Positions 44,311 through 54,271 of a stretch of DNA of 64,000 nucleotides are shown here, piece by piece (the stretch's first letter is position 1; every line of letters starts with the position of its first letter). Both the position numbers and the translations under genes were made by a program. Under the pieces are notes generated by a model. That model was not told the origin of the DNA and ran no database searches. It was given only the letters and a program-made list of their open reading frames with translations. The DNA is taken from NCBI GenBank assembly GCA_017656295.1, contig JACDOC010000003.1:62001-126000 (forward strand). The letters are read 5' to 3'. Source of the DNA: Bacillus sp. (in: firmicutes) (GTDB taxonomy: Bacteria; Bacillota; Bacilli; Bacillales; JACDOC01).

Positions 44311-46333
44311 CGATGGCCACCCCCATATCGTACATAAACTGAACCAATGTCTCATAAACATTCGATTTCATATGAATAAAACCGTCAATACCGGATAGGA
44401 TGAATGCTTGTTCTATATCCGGAGCTTGTTTACCAGCAACGTATAATCGGATAGAAGGATGCTCTTTTTTGAGCTTCACTGCTAAGTTTGGAACCCAATC
44501 TTTATACATTTCATCCGTTCCACAAATGATAAAATGTGTCCCTTCAGATACGAGTTCTTCCAATGTTTCGTCGCTGACTTCACGACCAATGTTACTTTTT
44601 ACTTCAAAGCCGCCTGTTTCAAAAAAACCAGTAATAAAATCCACACGCGGTTTATACTGTGGAATTGTACCAATATTTAATAAAACCACTTTTGGGCGGC
44701 TACCCGTTTTTTCGAGATGTTGTAGGGACGCTGCCCGTAATTGTTCAAAAGGTTCGGCTAACCGCCAGCGGTTTAATGGTTGAATGATAAGGGTTTCACT
44801 GTGCAAAGCTTTCCTAATATCTTGTGCACTCGCTTTTCGTTCGACCATAGTGAAAGCCGGCTTAACGAATCGTTTCGATGCAAATTCATTTTTTAATTGT
44901 TTAACGATGTCTTTATTAAGTACCTCTGTCGTTCTTTCTTTCTGCAACTTTTCTTTTTTCATCACCGGCTCAGCTAAGTTTGCATAGAAATTCGTACCGA
45001 CGATTTTTTCGTTCCGCATTTTTACTTGCTCTAAACGTTTATCAGCTACTTTTTTCACTTCAGTCTGCACGAATCCGTCTTGAAGCGCTTGAACCATGCC
45101 ACCTTTTATTTCGATTTGCTGGAATAATTTCCACGCTTCCTCGGCTATTTGATGTGTTAACGTCTCTACAAAATAGGAGCCACCTGCTGGATCAATCACT
45201 TTTCCTAAATGCGATTCCTCGAGAAGAATGAGTTGAGTGTTCCGTGCAATCCGGCGGGAAAACTCGTCAGCTGGTCGAATCGGTTCATCAAAAGGTGATA
45301 CGTGCAAGCTATTGGCACTACCAACGACTGCAGCAAAGGCTTCTGTAGTCGAACGAAGCATATTGACGTAAGGATCATGCACTGTCTTTGTAAAATAAGA
45401 AGTCCGAGCATGGATAACTAATTTTTGTGACTCCTTGTTCCCATTAAATGCTTGAATAATATTTGACCACACAAGTCGAGCCGCACGCAGTTTCGCAATT
45501 TCCATAAAAAAATGAGACCCAATTGCAAAGGAAAAACTCATGTTTGGCGCAACCTCATCGATGGTTAACCCACGAGCCATCAGTTCGCGAATATATTCAA
45601 CGGCTGTTGCAAACGCAAATGCTAATTCTTGGACCACGTTCGCCCCGGCATGATGGTACGGTTCACCATGAATCATAATGGTTTTTATATAAGGCAAATG
45701 TTCGTGTGACCATCTTGTAATGTCGGCCATAACATCATATAACGTAGATAATGAGAAATTCGTTTGACCGCTCTCAATTAAACTACCTAAAGGATCCATC
45801 CCGATTGTGCCACGTAACTTTGAAAAAGAGAGTTGATGCTTTTCGACAAATGCTTTGAACAAAGATACAAACGGGAGTGAACAGTCACCGGCATCAATAC
45901 GAATCGAGTAATCTGTTAGCGGAATCCCGGCAAACATTGTTTCTAGGTCTTCCACTGTATTCACCCAAAACGGAAGCTTATCCAACACAAGATGAATTTC
46001 CGTTTGTCCTTTAGATAAATCGTGTTTAACGATTTCATTCCATTGTTCAGCACTTTCTGCAAAAATTTCCTGGCTTATTGCCCACGGTTCCTTAACATAG
46101 CCGTTGACGCTTGTCCCACGAACATAATGAGAAAATCCAGGATACTGTTCTATATGCTCAAGTGAACTTAAATCTTCACGCGTATAAATCGGCTTTAATT
46201 GAATACCTTCATATGTTTTAGAAAATAATTTTTCATACGGTTTTCCCTTTAATGATTTCTCCACCGTTTCTTTCCACGTTTCATAATCCGGCGGTGGAAA
46301 CGCTTGCTGTTTCATCGTTTCTAAATTGGCCAT
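44303..46333 (-). CDS. mutA: Methylmalonyl-CoA mutase small subunit
   Basis: The non-catalytic partner of MutB. The 676-residue protein has the same two-domain layout, beginning with a barrel domain ([20 protein letters not shown] near residue 84). The cobalamin motif is degenerate: the position of D-x-H-x-x-G reads [20 protein letters not shown] near residue 560, lacking the His ligand, which is usual for the small chain of heterodimeric mutases. ATG at 46333 has AAGGGAGGG upstream. First gene of mutA-mutB-meaB. Confidence 0.93.
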   Translation of the reverse strand: MANLETMKQQAFPPPDYETWKETVEKSLKGKPYEKLFSKTYEGIQLKPIYTREDLSSLEHIEQYPGFSHYVRGTSVNGYVKEPWAISQEIFAESAEQWNEIVKHDLSKGQTEIHLVLDKLPFWVNTVEDLETMFAGIPLTDYSIRIDAGDCSLPFVSLFKAFVEKHQLSFSKLRGTIGMDPLGSLIESGQTNFSLSTLYDVMADITRWSHEHLPYIKTIMIHGEPYHHAGANVVQELAFAFATAVEYIRELMARGLTIDEVAPNMSFSFAIGSHFFMEIAKLRAARLVWSNIIQAFNGNKESQKLVIHARTSYFTKTVHDPYVNMLRSTTEAFAAVVGSANSLHVSPFDEPIRPADEFSRRIARNTQLILLEESHLGKVIDPAGGSYFVETLTHQIAEEAWKLFQQIEIKGGMVQALQDGFVQTEVKKVADKRLEQVKMRNEKIVGTNFYANLAEPVMKKEKLQKERTTEVLNKDIVKQLKNEFASKRFVKPAFTMVERKASAQDIRKALHSETLIIQPLNRWRLAEPFEQLRAASLQHLEKTGSRPKVVLLNIGTIPQYKPRVDFITGFFETGGFEVKSNIGREVSDETLEELVSEGTHFIICGTDEMYKDWVPNLAVKLKKEHPSIRLYVAGKQAPDIEQAFILSGIDGFIHMKSNVYETLVQFMYDMGVAIDE

Positions 46334-46571
46334 TTTTCAGTCCCTCCCTTTGATCGTATAAAAAGCAACAAGTACCCCTTTTCAGAAACTGCTTACTTTT
46401 TGAAGTTTTATGAATTTTCTATTATCATTATTTTAGTATATATAAAGAATTCAAGCAACGACCTACCTTTTCAAAGTTAGTAACGATCATCAGAGAGGGA
46501 AAAAATCATTCAATTTTTAGTAATTTATGTTAACACAAATTTTAATTATTCCTTGTCTATGGAGGAGTTAA
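46334..46571. promoter_or_regulatory. Divergent promoter region, mutA / lipoprotein gene
   Basis: A 238-base AT-rich spacer that must drive mutA-mutB-meaB leftward and the small lipoprotein gene rightward. No certain operator was recognised. Confidence 0.35.
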
Positions 46572-46991
46572 ATGAAGAAATGGTTAATAATTTTAGTCGG
46601 TTTATTACTTTTATCTAGTTGCGAATCTCAGATTAGCCTTTCTGAAATAAAATTCAAACATCTTCCAATGAATGTTTATACCTATTTTGATCAAGTTCGC
46701 CAGTATAATGGAAACTATCTTTATTTTTACGATAAGGACACACTCTATGTTTTCTTTAATCGATATACGGTAATTCAAGGAGAAGAACTGGAATATGTAA
46801 CAGACGTGCAAGTAGAAGTGGATGGGGAAACCCTATCCATCTATGTTAATCAACAAAAAACGGACGACTATAACCAAAAAACTTTCAATCCCCATGTACT
46901 CTATCAATTAAAAGTTAATGCTCCTGTTCATACGATCAAACTTTTTAACAACGGAAAAGAAAGTCACTTCGATGGGGTTTCAGGTAATTAA
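46572..46991 (+). CDS. Small lipoprotein of unknown function
   Basis: A 139-residue protein with a lipoprotein signal peptide: KKWLIILVGLLLLSSC, lipobox L-S-S-C with Cys17. The mature part is predicted beta-rich (YNGNYLYFYDKDTLYVFFNR and TDVQVEVDGETLSIYVNQQK) and hydrophilic, without a recognisable domain. ATG at 46572 follows TGGAGGAG. It stands alone between the mutase and bkd operons, divergent from mutA. Composition is more AT-rich than its neighbours. No function is proposed. Confidence 0.72.
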   Translation: MKKWLIILVGLLLLSSCESQISLSEIKFKHLPMNVYTYFDQVRQYNGNYLYFYDKDTLYVFFNRYTVIQGEELEYVTDVQVEVDGETLSIYVNQQKTDDYNQKTFNPHVLYQLKVNAPVHTIKLFNNGKESHFDGVSGN

Positions 46992-47068
46992 GTAATTTAC
47001 ATACGGTAGGCTTAGGCATCACTCTTTCTGAAATACTGTTTTGTTGTGTTTGATTTCCCAGGAATAAT

Positions 47069-47110
47069 AAAACCATCCCCACGCTAAAATGCGTAGGGAT
47101 GGTTTTATTT
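47069..47110 (-). terminator. Terminator of the bkd operon
   Basis: On the minus strand AAAACCATCCCTACGC and GCGTGGGGATGGTTTT form a strong stem with a TATTATT tail, just past the bkdB stop. Confidence 0.9.
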
Positions 47111-47111
47111 A

Positions 47112-48422
47112 TTAATAAACAGAAGTATTTTCTTTAGAGATGTTTTCAAGGATTTCTTTGACGCGTTGTAAGAAGCGACCGCAAATTAAGCCGTCAAGGA
47201 CGCGATGGTCAAGAGACATACATAGGTTCACCATGTCACGAACAGCAATCATACCGTTTGGCATTACAACTGGACGTTTAACAATTGCTTCTACTTGTAA
47301 AATTGCCGCTTGTGGGTAGTTGATGATACCCATCGATTGAACAGAGCCGAATGAACCTGTGTTGTTCACCGTGAATGTTCCGCCTTGCATGTCTTCAGAT
47401 TTTAATGTGCCTGTACGAACTTTATGAGCAAGTTCAGCGATTTCTTTCGCAATGCCTTTGATGGATTTTTCATCGGCATTTTTAATGACTGGTACGTATA
47501 AAGCATCTTCTGTCGCAACCGCAATTGAAATATTAATGTCTTTCTTTTGAATAATTTTATCTCCTGCCCACATGGAGTTGATTTGTGGGAATTCTTTTAA
47601 CGCTTGGGCGACCGCTTTAACGAAGAATGCGAAGTATGTTAAGTTAAAGCCTTCACGCTTCTTGAATTCTGTTTTGATGGAGTCACGATACTCTACTAAG
47701 TTGGTTACGTCGACCTCCATCATCGTCCAAGCATGCGGAGCTTCATGCTTACTACGAAGCATATTTGTAGCAATCGCTTTACGAACGCCGGACACTGGAA
47801 TTTCCACATCTCCAGGAGCGACTGGGATGTTTGGTGCCGGGCTTACTGGCTTCGCTAGTGCCGCTTGTGCCGGTTGAGTTGGTTGAACTTCAGCCTTAGG
47901 CGCTTCTTGGACTGGTTGAGCCGCTTCAGCAGGTTTATTTGCTGCTTTTGGAATGTTACCAGACTCAATAATTGCTAAAATGTCTTTACGGGTAATTCGT
48001 CCGCCTTTACCTGTACCTTGCACTTGAGAAAGATCAATGCCATGCTCTTGAGACAATTTAAGAACAGCTGGTGAATAACGCGCTTTATTTGGCGTATCCG
48101 CTTTTGCCGCTTGGGTAGCTGTTTCTTCTTGTTTTTCTTCTTTCTTCTCTTCAGATGGAGCCGCTTCTGCTGAACCTCCACCTTCTACTTCAATCGTACA
48201 GATGACTTCACCTACTGCAAGCGTGTCTCCTTCGTTTGCCACTAATTCTTTAATGACACCTGTAAATGAAGAAGGAACTTCTGCGTTTACTTTATCGGTC
48301 ATTACTTCAGCGATTGGATCGTATTTATTTACCGCATCTCCAGGAGAGACTAGCCATTTTGTAATCGTACCTTCTGTTACACTCTCACCAAGTTGCGGCA
48401 TGGTCATTTTTTCTATAGCCAC
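47112..48422 (-). CDS. bkdB: Branched-chain 2-oxoacid dehydrogenase E2 (dihydrolipoyl acyltransferase)
   Basis: Core of the branched-chain 2-oxoacid dehydrogenase complex, transferring the acyl group from the E1-bound thiamine to CoA. The 436-residue protein starts with GTG at 48422 after AAGGAGG. One lipoyl domain holds the modified lysine in EVMTDKVNAEVPS (Lys43). An A/P/Q/E-rich linker and an E3/E1-binding domain (ARYSPAVLKLSQEHGIDLSQ near residue 113) follow. The catalytic domain carries the C-terminal LDHRVLDG motif. Last gene of the bkd operon. Confidence 0.95.
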   Translation of the reverse strand: MAIEKMTMPQLGESVTEGTITKWLVSPGDAVNKYDPIAEVMTDKVNAEVPSSFTGVIKELVANEGDTLAVGEVICTIEVEGGGSAEAAPSEEKKEEKQEETATQAAKADTPNKARYSPAVLKLSQEHGIDLSQVQGTGKGGRITRKDILAIIESGNIPKAANKPAEAAQPVQEAPKAEVQPTQPAQAALAKPVSPAPNIPVAPGDVEIPVSGVRKAIATNMLRSKHEAPHAWTMMEVDVTNLVEYRDSIKTEFKKREGFNLTYFAFFVKAVAQALKEFPQINSMWAGDKIIQKKDINISIAVATEDALYVPVIKNADEKSIKGIAKEIAELAHKVRTGTLKSEDMQGGTFTVNNTGSFGSVQSMGIINYPQAAILQVEAIVKRPVVMPNGMIAVRDMVNLCMSLDHRVLDGLICGRFLQRVKEILENISKENTSVY

Positions 48423-48460
48423 AAGAGAAAACCTCCTTATTTGTTGTCGATATCAGACGA

Positions 48461-49444
48461 TTAAAATTCAGCTAGCTCGCGCATTGCCTTTTCAATCTTA
48501 TCAGGGTTTACCATGAAGAATTTCTCCATTGTTGGAGCGTATGGCATCGCTGGTACATCTGGACCGGCAAGACGCATAATTGGTGCATCAAGATCAAATA
48601 AGCAATGTTCAGCAATAATCGCTGCTACTTCACTCATGACGCTTCCCTCTTTGTTGTCTTCTGTAACTAGAAGCACTTTACCTGTTTTAGAAGCTGCTTC
48701 CATTATTGCTTCTTTATCAAGCGGATAGACCGTACGTAAGTCTAAAATGTGTGCTTCAATGCCATCTTGAGCAAGACGTTCTGCTGCTTGTAACGCAAAG
48801 TGTACGCATAATCCGTACGTAATGACTGTAATGTCGCTACCTTCACGTTTTACGTCTGCTTTTCCAATTGGTAATACATAATCGTCTTCAGGTACTTCCC
48901 CTTTAATTAAGCGGTACGCACGTTTGTGTTCGAAGAAGAGAACAGGATCGTCGTCACGAATCGCCGCTTTTAATAAACCTTTCACATCATAAGGTGTTGA
49001 AGGCATAACGATTTTTAATCCAGGTTGGTTCGCAAATATCGCTTCCACTGACTGAGAGTGATAAAGCGCTCCGTGTACACCACCACCATATGGTGCACGA
49101 ATAACGATTGGACAGTTCCAGTCGTTGTTAGAACGGTAACGGATACGAGCCGCTTCCGAAATAATTTGGTTTACAGCTGGCATGATAAAGTCAGCGAATT
49201 GCATTTCAGCGATTGGGCGCATTCCGTACATCGCTGCACCGATCCCTACACCTGCAATTGCTGACTCAGCAAGAGGTGTATCGATCACACGTTCTTCACC
49301 AAATTGTTCATATAATCCTTGAGTAGCTTTAAATACCCCACCTTTTTTTCCTACGTCTTCCCCAAGGACAAATACGCGTGGGTCACGTTCCATCTCTTCA
49401 CGAATAGCCATTGTTACAGCATCAATATAAGAAATTACCGGCAT
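48461..49444 (-). CDS. bkdAB: Branched-chain 2-oxoacid dehydrogenase E1 beta
   Basis: The beta chain of the thiamine-dependent E1, 327 residues. Typical features are VFVLGEDVGKKGGVFKATQG near the N-terminus, GVGIGAAMYGMRPIAEMQFA near residue 66 and IVIRAPYGGGVHGALYHSQS near 110. ATG at 49444 has GGGGGAAGG upstream. It is followed 38 bases later by bkdB and preceded by bkdAA with a 13-base gap. Confidence 0.95.
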   Translation of the reverse strand: MPVISYIDAVTMAIREEMERDPRVFVLGEDVGKKGGVFKATQGLYEQFGEERVIDTPLAESAIAGVGIGAAMYGMRPIAEMQFADFIMPAVNQIISEAARIRYRSNNDWNCPIVIRAPYGGGVHGALYHSQSVEAIFANQPGLKIVMPSTPYDVKGLLKAAIRDDDPVLFFEHKRAYRLIKGEVPEDDYVLPIGKADVKREGSDITVITYGLCVHFALQAAERLAQDGIEAHILDLRTVYPLDKEAIMEAASKTGKVLLVTEDNKEGSVMSEVAAIIAEHCLFDLDAPIMRLAGPDVPAMPYAPTMEKFFMVNPDKIEKAMRELAEF

Positions 49445-49457
49445 AATTCCTTCCCCC

Positions 49458-50453
49458 TTACTTCTCAGCGTATACGTACTTTAATGCATGTTCTGGTTCA
49501 GCATACGGTGCATTTTCAGCGTAATCCGTTGCTTCATTTACTTTCTTCATAACACGGTCGTTAATTTCTTTTTCTAAGGCGTCATCCATTACACCTACTT
49601 CTTTTAAGTAAGCAGCAAATGTAATAATTGGATCTTTTGCTCTTGCTTCTTTTACCTCTTCTTGGTCACGATAGCTACGATCATCATCGTCAGAAGAGTG
49701 CGGAGTTAAACGATAAGAAATAGTTTCAATTAATGTAGGACCTTCACCGCGACGTGCACGATCTGCTGCTTCTTTTACGACTTTGTACACTTCTAACGGA
49801 TCGTTACCATCTACTGTATATCCTGGCATACCATATGCAACTGCACGGTCAGATACTTTTTCACATGCTAATTGCTTTTCAATTGGAACAGAGATCGCAT
49901 ATTTGTTGTTTTCACACATAAAAATAACTGGTAATTTATGAACTCCAGCAAAGTTCGCTCCTTCATGGAAGTCTCCTTGGTTTGAAGAACCTTCACCAAA
50001 AGTTACGAATGTAACTAAATCTTTTCCTTCCATTTTACCTGCTAATGCGATACCTACCGCATGAGGCACTTGCGTTGTAACTGGAGAAGATCCTGTGACG
50101 ATACGATTTTTCTTTTGACCGAAGTGACCTGGCATTTGACGTCCGCCAGAGTTTGGATCTTCTGCTTTCGCAAAGGCAGATAACATTAAATCTGTTGGTG
50201 TCATTCCAAATGTTAAAACAACACCCATGTCACGGTAGTACGGTAAAACATAATCTTTTTCACGATCAAGGGCAAACGCTGCACCAACTTGAGCCGCTTC
50301 TTGTCCTTGACAAGAAATAACGAAAGGAATTTTACCAGAGCGGTTTAATAACCACATACGCTCGTCTAAACGACGGGCAAGAAGCATCGTTTCATACATT
50401 TCTAATACGGTTTCATCGCTTAAACCTAAAGCTTTATGACGATTTTCAGCCAT
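49458..50453 (-). CDS. bkdAA: Branched-chain 2-oxoacid dehydrogenase E1 alpha
   Basis: The alpha chain of E1, 331 residues, binding thiamine diphosphate through FGEGSSNQGDFHEGANFAGV near residue 153 (GDG-like variant) and CENNKYAISVPIE near 180. The phosphorylation-loop region YRLTPHSSDDDDRSYRD near 253 is characteristic. It binds the keto acids derived from Val, Leu and Ile. ATG at 50453 follows AGGAGG. Confidence 0.95.
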   Translation of the reverse strand: MAENRHKALGLSDETVLEMYETMLLARRLDERMWLLNRSGKIPFVISCQGQEAAQVGAAFALDREKDYVLPYYRDMGVVLTFGMTPTDLMLSAFAKAEDPNSGGRQMPGHFGQKKNRIVTGSSPVTTQVPHAVGIALAGKMEGKDLVTFVTFGEGSSNQGDFHEGANFAGVHKLPVIFMCENNKYAISVPIEKQLACEKVSDRAVAYGMPGYTVDGNDPLEVYKVVKEAADRARRGEGPTLIETISYRLTPHSSDDDDRSYRDQEEVKEARAKDPIITFAAYLKEVGVMDDALEKEINDRVMKKVNEATDYAENAPYAEPEHALKYVYAEK

Positions 50454-50509
50454 CTTTTAAACCTCCTAATATTTGATTATGTAAGGAGGGAAACGTCCCT
50501 CCTAAAACA

Positions 50510-51934
50510 TTATGAATGAATGGCCTTTCCATCAACAGCAAGTGCTGCTTCACCAATAGCCTCGCTTAGCGTTGGGTGTGGGTGAATGGTATGGGCAACT
50601 TCCCACGGAGTCGCGTCAAGTACGCGCGCTAATCCAGCTTCAGAAATCATGTCAGTGACGTGTGGACCAATCATATGAACACCTAATATGTCATCTGTGT
50701 CTTTATCAGCCACAATTTTTACAAAACCGTCTGATTCTCCGAAGACTAACGCTTTACCAATCGCACGGAACGAGAATTTCCCTACTTTGACATTATGTCC
50801 TTTTTCTTTCGATTCTTGTTCCGTTAAACCAACGCTAGCAATTTCAGGGTTGGAATAAATACATTTTGAGACAAGGGTGTAGTCCATTGGATCAGGATTT
50901 TCGCCAGCGATATGCTCAACGGCAATAATTCCTTCATGGCTTGCCACGTGAGCAAGCTGAAGACCGCCGATGACGTCGCCAATCGCATAAATGTGCGATT
51001 CTTTTGTTTGGAAAAATTCGTTTACCTTAATAAAGCCTTTTTCTACAACAATGTCTGTGTTTTCAAGGCCAATTCCTTCAACGTTCGCTTGTCTGCCGAC
51101 AGAAACGAGTAATTTTTCCGCAGTGAACTGTTTTTGTTCCCCTTTTACTTCAGCGCTAATTTGAACTTGGCCGTCACCTTTCACTAACGTTTCAGGTAAT
51201 ACTTTTGCATTTGTCACAATCGTGACACCCTTTTTCTTCATGAGACGTTGCATTTCTTTGGAAATTTCGTGGTCCTCCGTTGGAACTATACGGTCTGCAT
51301 ACTCAACCACAGTCACTTCGACCCCAAAGTCTGACAGCATGGATGCCCACTCAATCCCGATAACGCCACCACCAACAATGATGATGGAAGATGGCAATGT
51401 TTCGAGTTCTAATGCTTCGTCCGAAGATAGAACGTATTCGCCATCGATATTAAGGCCTGGTAATGTTCGTGGACGGGAACCAGTTGCGATAATAACGTTT
51501 TTCGGCACAAGCATTTCATTTTCTTCTCCGTTGTTCATTTCAACAGAAATCGTACCCGGCATTGGTGAGAAGATAGATGGTCCTAAAATACGACCCGTTC
51601 CTTCGTATACGTCAATTTTTCCTTTTTTCATTAACGATTGCACACCGGCATGAAGCTGGCTAATGATTTTGTTTTTGCGCTCTTGTACTTTTGCAAAGTC
51701 AAGTTTTACATCAGAAGCTACAACACCGAATTCATCACCACGTTTTGTTGTTGCATAGACTTCGGCACTACGTAAAAGCGCTTTACTTGGGATACATCCT
51801 TTATGTAAGCACGTACCACCAAGTTTTCCTTTTTCGACAACTGCTGTCTTTAATCCTAATTGTGCCGCACGAATGGCAGCCACATAACCACCTGTTCCGC
51901 CACCTAGGATGACTAAATCGTATTCATGTGCCAA
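50510..51934 (-). CDS. lpdV: Dihydrolipoamide dehydrogenase E3 of the branched-chain complex
   Basis: Reoxidises the lipoyl arm of BkdB and reduces NAD+. The 474-residue flavoprotein starts with TTG at 51934 after GAGGAGG. The FAD motif is LVILGGGTGGYVAAIRAAQL, the redox disulfide is GGTCLHKGCIPSKALL (Cys42-Cys47), the NAD motif is IIVGGGVIGIEWASMLSDFG near residue 182, and the catalytic His-Glu is HTIHPHPTLSEA near 446. Placed between buk and bkdAA. Confidence 0.94.
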   Translation of the reverse strand: MAHEYDLVILGGGTGGYVAAIRAAQLGLKTAVVEKGKLGGTCLHKGCIPSKALLRSAEVYATTKRGDEFGVVASDVKLDFAKVQERKNKIISQLHAGVQSLMKKGKIDVYEGTGRILGPSIFSPMPGTISVEMNNGEENEMLVPKNVIIATGSRPRTLPGLNIDGEYVLSSDEALELETLPSSIIIVGGGVIGIEWASMLSDFGVEVTVVEYADRIVPTEDHEISKEMQRLMKKKGVTIVTNAKVLPETLVKGDGQVQISAEVKGEQKQFTAEKLLVSVGRQANVEGIGLENTDIVVEKGFIKVNEFFQTKESHIYAIGDVIGGLQLAHVASHEGIIAVEHIAGENPDPMDYTLVSKCIYSNPEIASVGLTEQESKEKGHNVKVGKFSFRAIGKALVFGESDGFVKIVADKDTDDILGVHMIGPHVTDMISEAGLARVLDATPWEVAHTIHPHPTLSEAIGEAALAVDGKAIHS

Positions 51935-51955
51935 TTAAGTTTCCTCCTCTTTTTG

Positions 51956-53062
51956 TTAAACTATCGCTTCGTTACGAACGTTGCCTGGATAATCTTTTAC
52001 TTTTTCTTCACCTCGAAGAACACGCAATGCACCTTCTGCAAGGGCTTGTAATTCGTTTTCTCCTGGTTGAACGATGACATCAGCAATCCAACTAATTCGA
52101 TCGCTAATGGATTTAACGAATTCTTTTCCGTATGCGAGTCCACCAGTTAAGATGATAGCATCTACTTTTCCTTCGAGCACCGCACTTGCGGCACCAATTT
52201 CTTTGGCAATTTGATACGCCATGGCATCATATACTAGTTTTGCCTTTTCGTCACCTTCTTCAATCATTTTTTCTACTTTGACGGCATCATTTGTACCTAG
52301 GTAACCGACAAGACCACCTTGTCCAACAAGCATTTTCATTACTTCATCACGGTAATAGTTGCCGGAGAAGCATAAGTCAACAAGGTCACCTGCAGGAACC
52401 GTTCCTGCACGCTCTGGACTGAACGGGCCATCGCCATGAAGACCGTTGTTTACGTCAACGACACGACCTTGTTTATGTGCGCCTACCGTAATACCACCGC
52501 CCATATGCGTAACAATTAAATTAACTTCTTCATATTTTTTACCTAATTGTTTCGCCACCCGACGAGCCACTGCTTTTTGGTTTAACGCATGGAAAATACT
52601 GCGACGTTCAATTAGCGCAAAACCAGAAATACGAGCAATTGGCTCTAGTTCATCGACAACGACCGGGTCGACAATAAATGATGGAATGTTTAAGCCAGAA
52701 GCAATTTCATAAGCAATGATTCCACCAAGGTTAGATGCATGTTGGCCTGCATATCCTTCTCGAAGGTCTTTCAGCATCGCTTCATTAACAGCATACGTAC
52801 CACCTTCGATTGGGCGTAAAAGACCACCGCGACCACAAACAGCACTTAGCTTATTAATGTTAATACCTTCTTCGTCTAACGTTTCTAAAATGGTATTTTT
52901 ACGAAATTCATATTGATCGATGATGTTTTGAAACGAATTGATAACGTCCGTATCATGACGAATCGTTTTTTCTAAAATGGCCATATCATTTTCAAATACG
53001 CCAATTTTCGTCGACGTAGAACCTGGATTGATGACAAGAATTCGATAGGATTGTTCTTGCAC
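51956..53062 (-). CDS. buk: Butyrate kinase (branched-chain acyl kinase)
   Basis: Converts (iso)butyryl phosphate and ADP to the acid and ATP. GTG start at 53062, seven bases after GGAGGT, gives 368 residues; the longer ORF to 53119 is rejected. Acetokinase-family features are [20 protein letters not shown] at the N-terminus, [20 protein letters not shown] near 190 and [16 protein letters not shown] near 300. With Ptb it allows ATP gain from branched-chain acyl-CoAs. Confidence 0.93.
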   Translation of the reverse strand: MQEQSYRILVINPGSTSTKIGVFENDMAILEKTIRHDTDVINSFQNIIDQYEFRKNTILETLDEEGININKLSAVCGRGGLLRPIEGGTYAVNEAMLKDLREGYAGQHASNLGGIIAYEIASGLNIPSFIVDPVVVDELEPIARISGFALIERRSIFHALNQKAVARRVAKQLGKKYEEVNLIVTHMGGGITVGAHKQGRVVDVNNGLHGDGPFSPERAGTVPAGDLVDLCFSGNYYRDEVMKMLVGQGGLVGYLGTNDAVKVEKMIEEGDEKAKLVYDAMAYQIAKEIGAASAVLEGKVDAIILTGGLAYGKEFVKSISDRISWIADVIVQPGENELQALAEGALRVLRGEEKVKDYPGNVRNEAIV

Positions 53063-53143
53063 AGTTGTTACCTCCAATATTTTTGTGAAAAGGGAGAACG
53101 CCTCGCCAAAACAGGCCAAGCGTTCAACTAATAATGGGATGAA

Positions 53144-54241
53144 TTATCGACGACGGCTTAAAATGTGTTTTCCGTTTTGAAGGAATTGGCTGCGAGATTT
53201 GCGCATTCTTTCAATACGCTCTTCTGCCATACGGTCAGCAGCAAGGTAAGTTGGAATACCGTCACGTTTAGCAATTTCGATTACTTTTTCGATGTTGTTA
53301 TAAATTTGTTCAACTTTCTTCATTGCACGTTCACGGTTATATCCGTAAAGCTCGTCTGCTACGTTAATTACACCACCTGCGTTAATAACATAGTCAGGAG
53401 CGTACACAATACCCATTTCATGGATAATATCCCCATGACGCGTTTCTTTTAATTGGTTGTTCGCTGCACCAGCGATTACTTTTGCTTTTAATTGTGGAAT
53501 CGTTTCATCGTTAATAACAGCACCAAGAGCACATGGCGCGAAAATATCACACTCTTGGCTATAAATATCAGCTGGATCTACCGCTTTTGCACCAAACTCT
53601 TCTACGGCACGTTGAACGGCTTCTTTATTGATGTCAGTAACAATTAATTTTGCACCTTCCTCGTGTAAATGACGGCAAAGGTTGTACGCAACGTTACCAA
53701 CACCTTGTACTGCGATTGTTAACCCTTCAAGAGAGTCTGTGCCAAACGCTTCTTTCGCCGCTGCTTTCATACCGCGGTATACACCGTAAGCTGTAACTGG
53801 AGATGGGTTACCAGAAGAACCAAATGCTGGAGAAATACCAGTTACATAGTCCGTTTCTTCATGGATAATATCCATGTCAGCAACTGTTGTTCCTACGTCT
53901 TCTGCAGTGATGTAGCGACCGTTTAATCCTTGGATGAAGCGTCCAAACGCACGGAACATTTCTTCGTTTTTATCTTTACGAGGGTCTCCAATGATTACTG
54001 TTTTACCGCCACCAAGGTTTAGACCAGCAGCAGCGTTTTTGTATGTCATACCACGAGCAAGACGAAGCGCATCTTCAATCGCTGCTTCTTCAGATTCGTA
54101 TGTCCACATACGAGTACCACCTAAAGCTGGTCCTAACGTTGTATCGTGAATCGCGATAATTGCTTTTAATCCAGATTGTTCATCTTGACAAAAGACTAAT
54201 TGTTCGTAATCGTATTTTTCCATATACTCAAAAATTTTCAT
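53144..54241 (-). CDS. bcd: Leucine (branched-chain amino acid) dehydrogenase
   Basis: NAD-dependent deamination of Leu, Ile and Val to 2-oxoacids. The 365-residue protein belongs to the Glu/Leu/Phe/Val dehydrogenase family. [10 protein letters not shown] near residue 40 and [20 protein letters not shown] near residues 69-88 hold the catalytic and binding lysines (K-N and GGGK). [20 protein letters not shown] near 175 is the NAD motif. ATG at 54241 follows GGGAGG. Second gene of the bkd operon after ptb. Confidence 0.95.
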   Translation of the reverse strand: MKIFEYMEKYDYEQLVFCQDEQSGLKAIIAIHDTTLGPALGGTRMWTYESEEAAIEDALRLARGMTYKNAAAGLNLGGGKTVIIGDPRKDKNEEMFRAFGRFIQGLNGRYITAEDVGTTVADMDIIHEETDYVTGISPAFGSSGNPSPVTAYGVYRGMKAAAKEAFGTDSLEGLTIAVQGVGNVAYNLCRHLHEEGAKLIVTDINKEAVQRAVEEFGAKAVDPADIYSQECDIFAPCALGAVINDETIPQLKAKVIAGAANNQLKETRHGDIIHEMGIVYAPDYVINAGGVINVADELYGYNRERAMKKVEQIYNNIEKVIEIAKRDGIPTYLAADRMAEERIERMRKSRSQFLQNGKHILSRRR

Positions 54242-54271
54242 ATGAAGGTCCTCCCTTATTTCTTTTCGATA

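Noticed and set aside
46410-46430. CodY-type motif upstream of mutA
   Set aside because: Only the first half (AATTTTCT) fits; the second half of AATTTTCWGAAAATT is missing.
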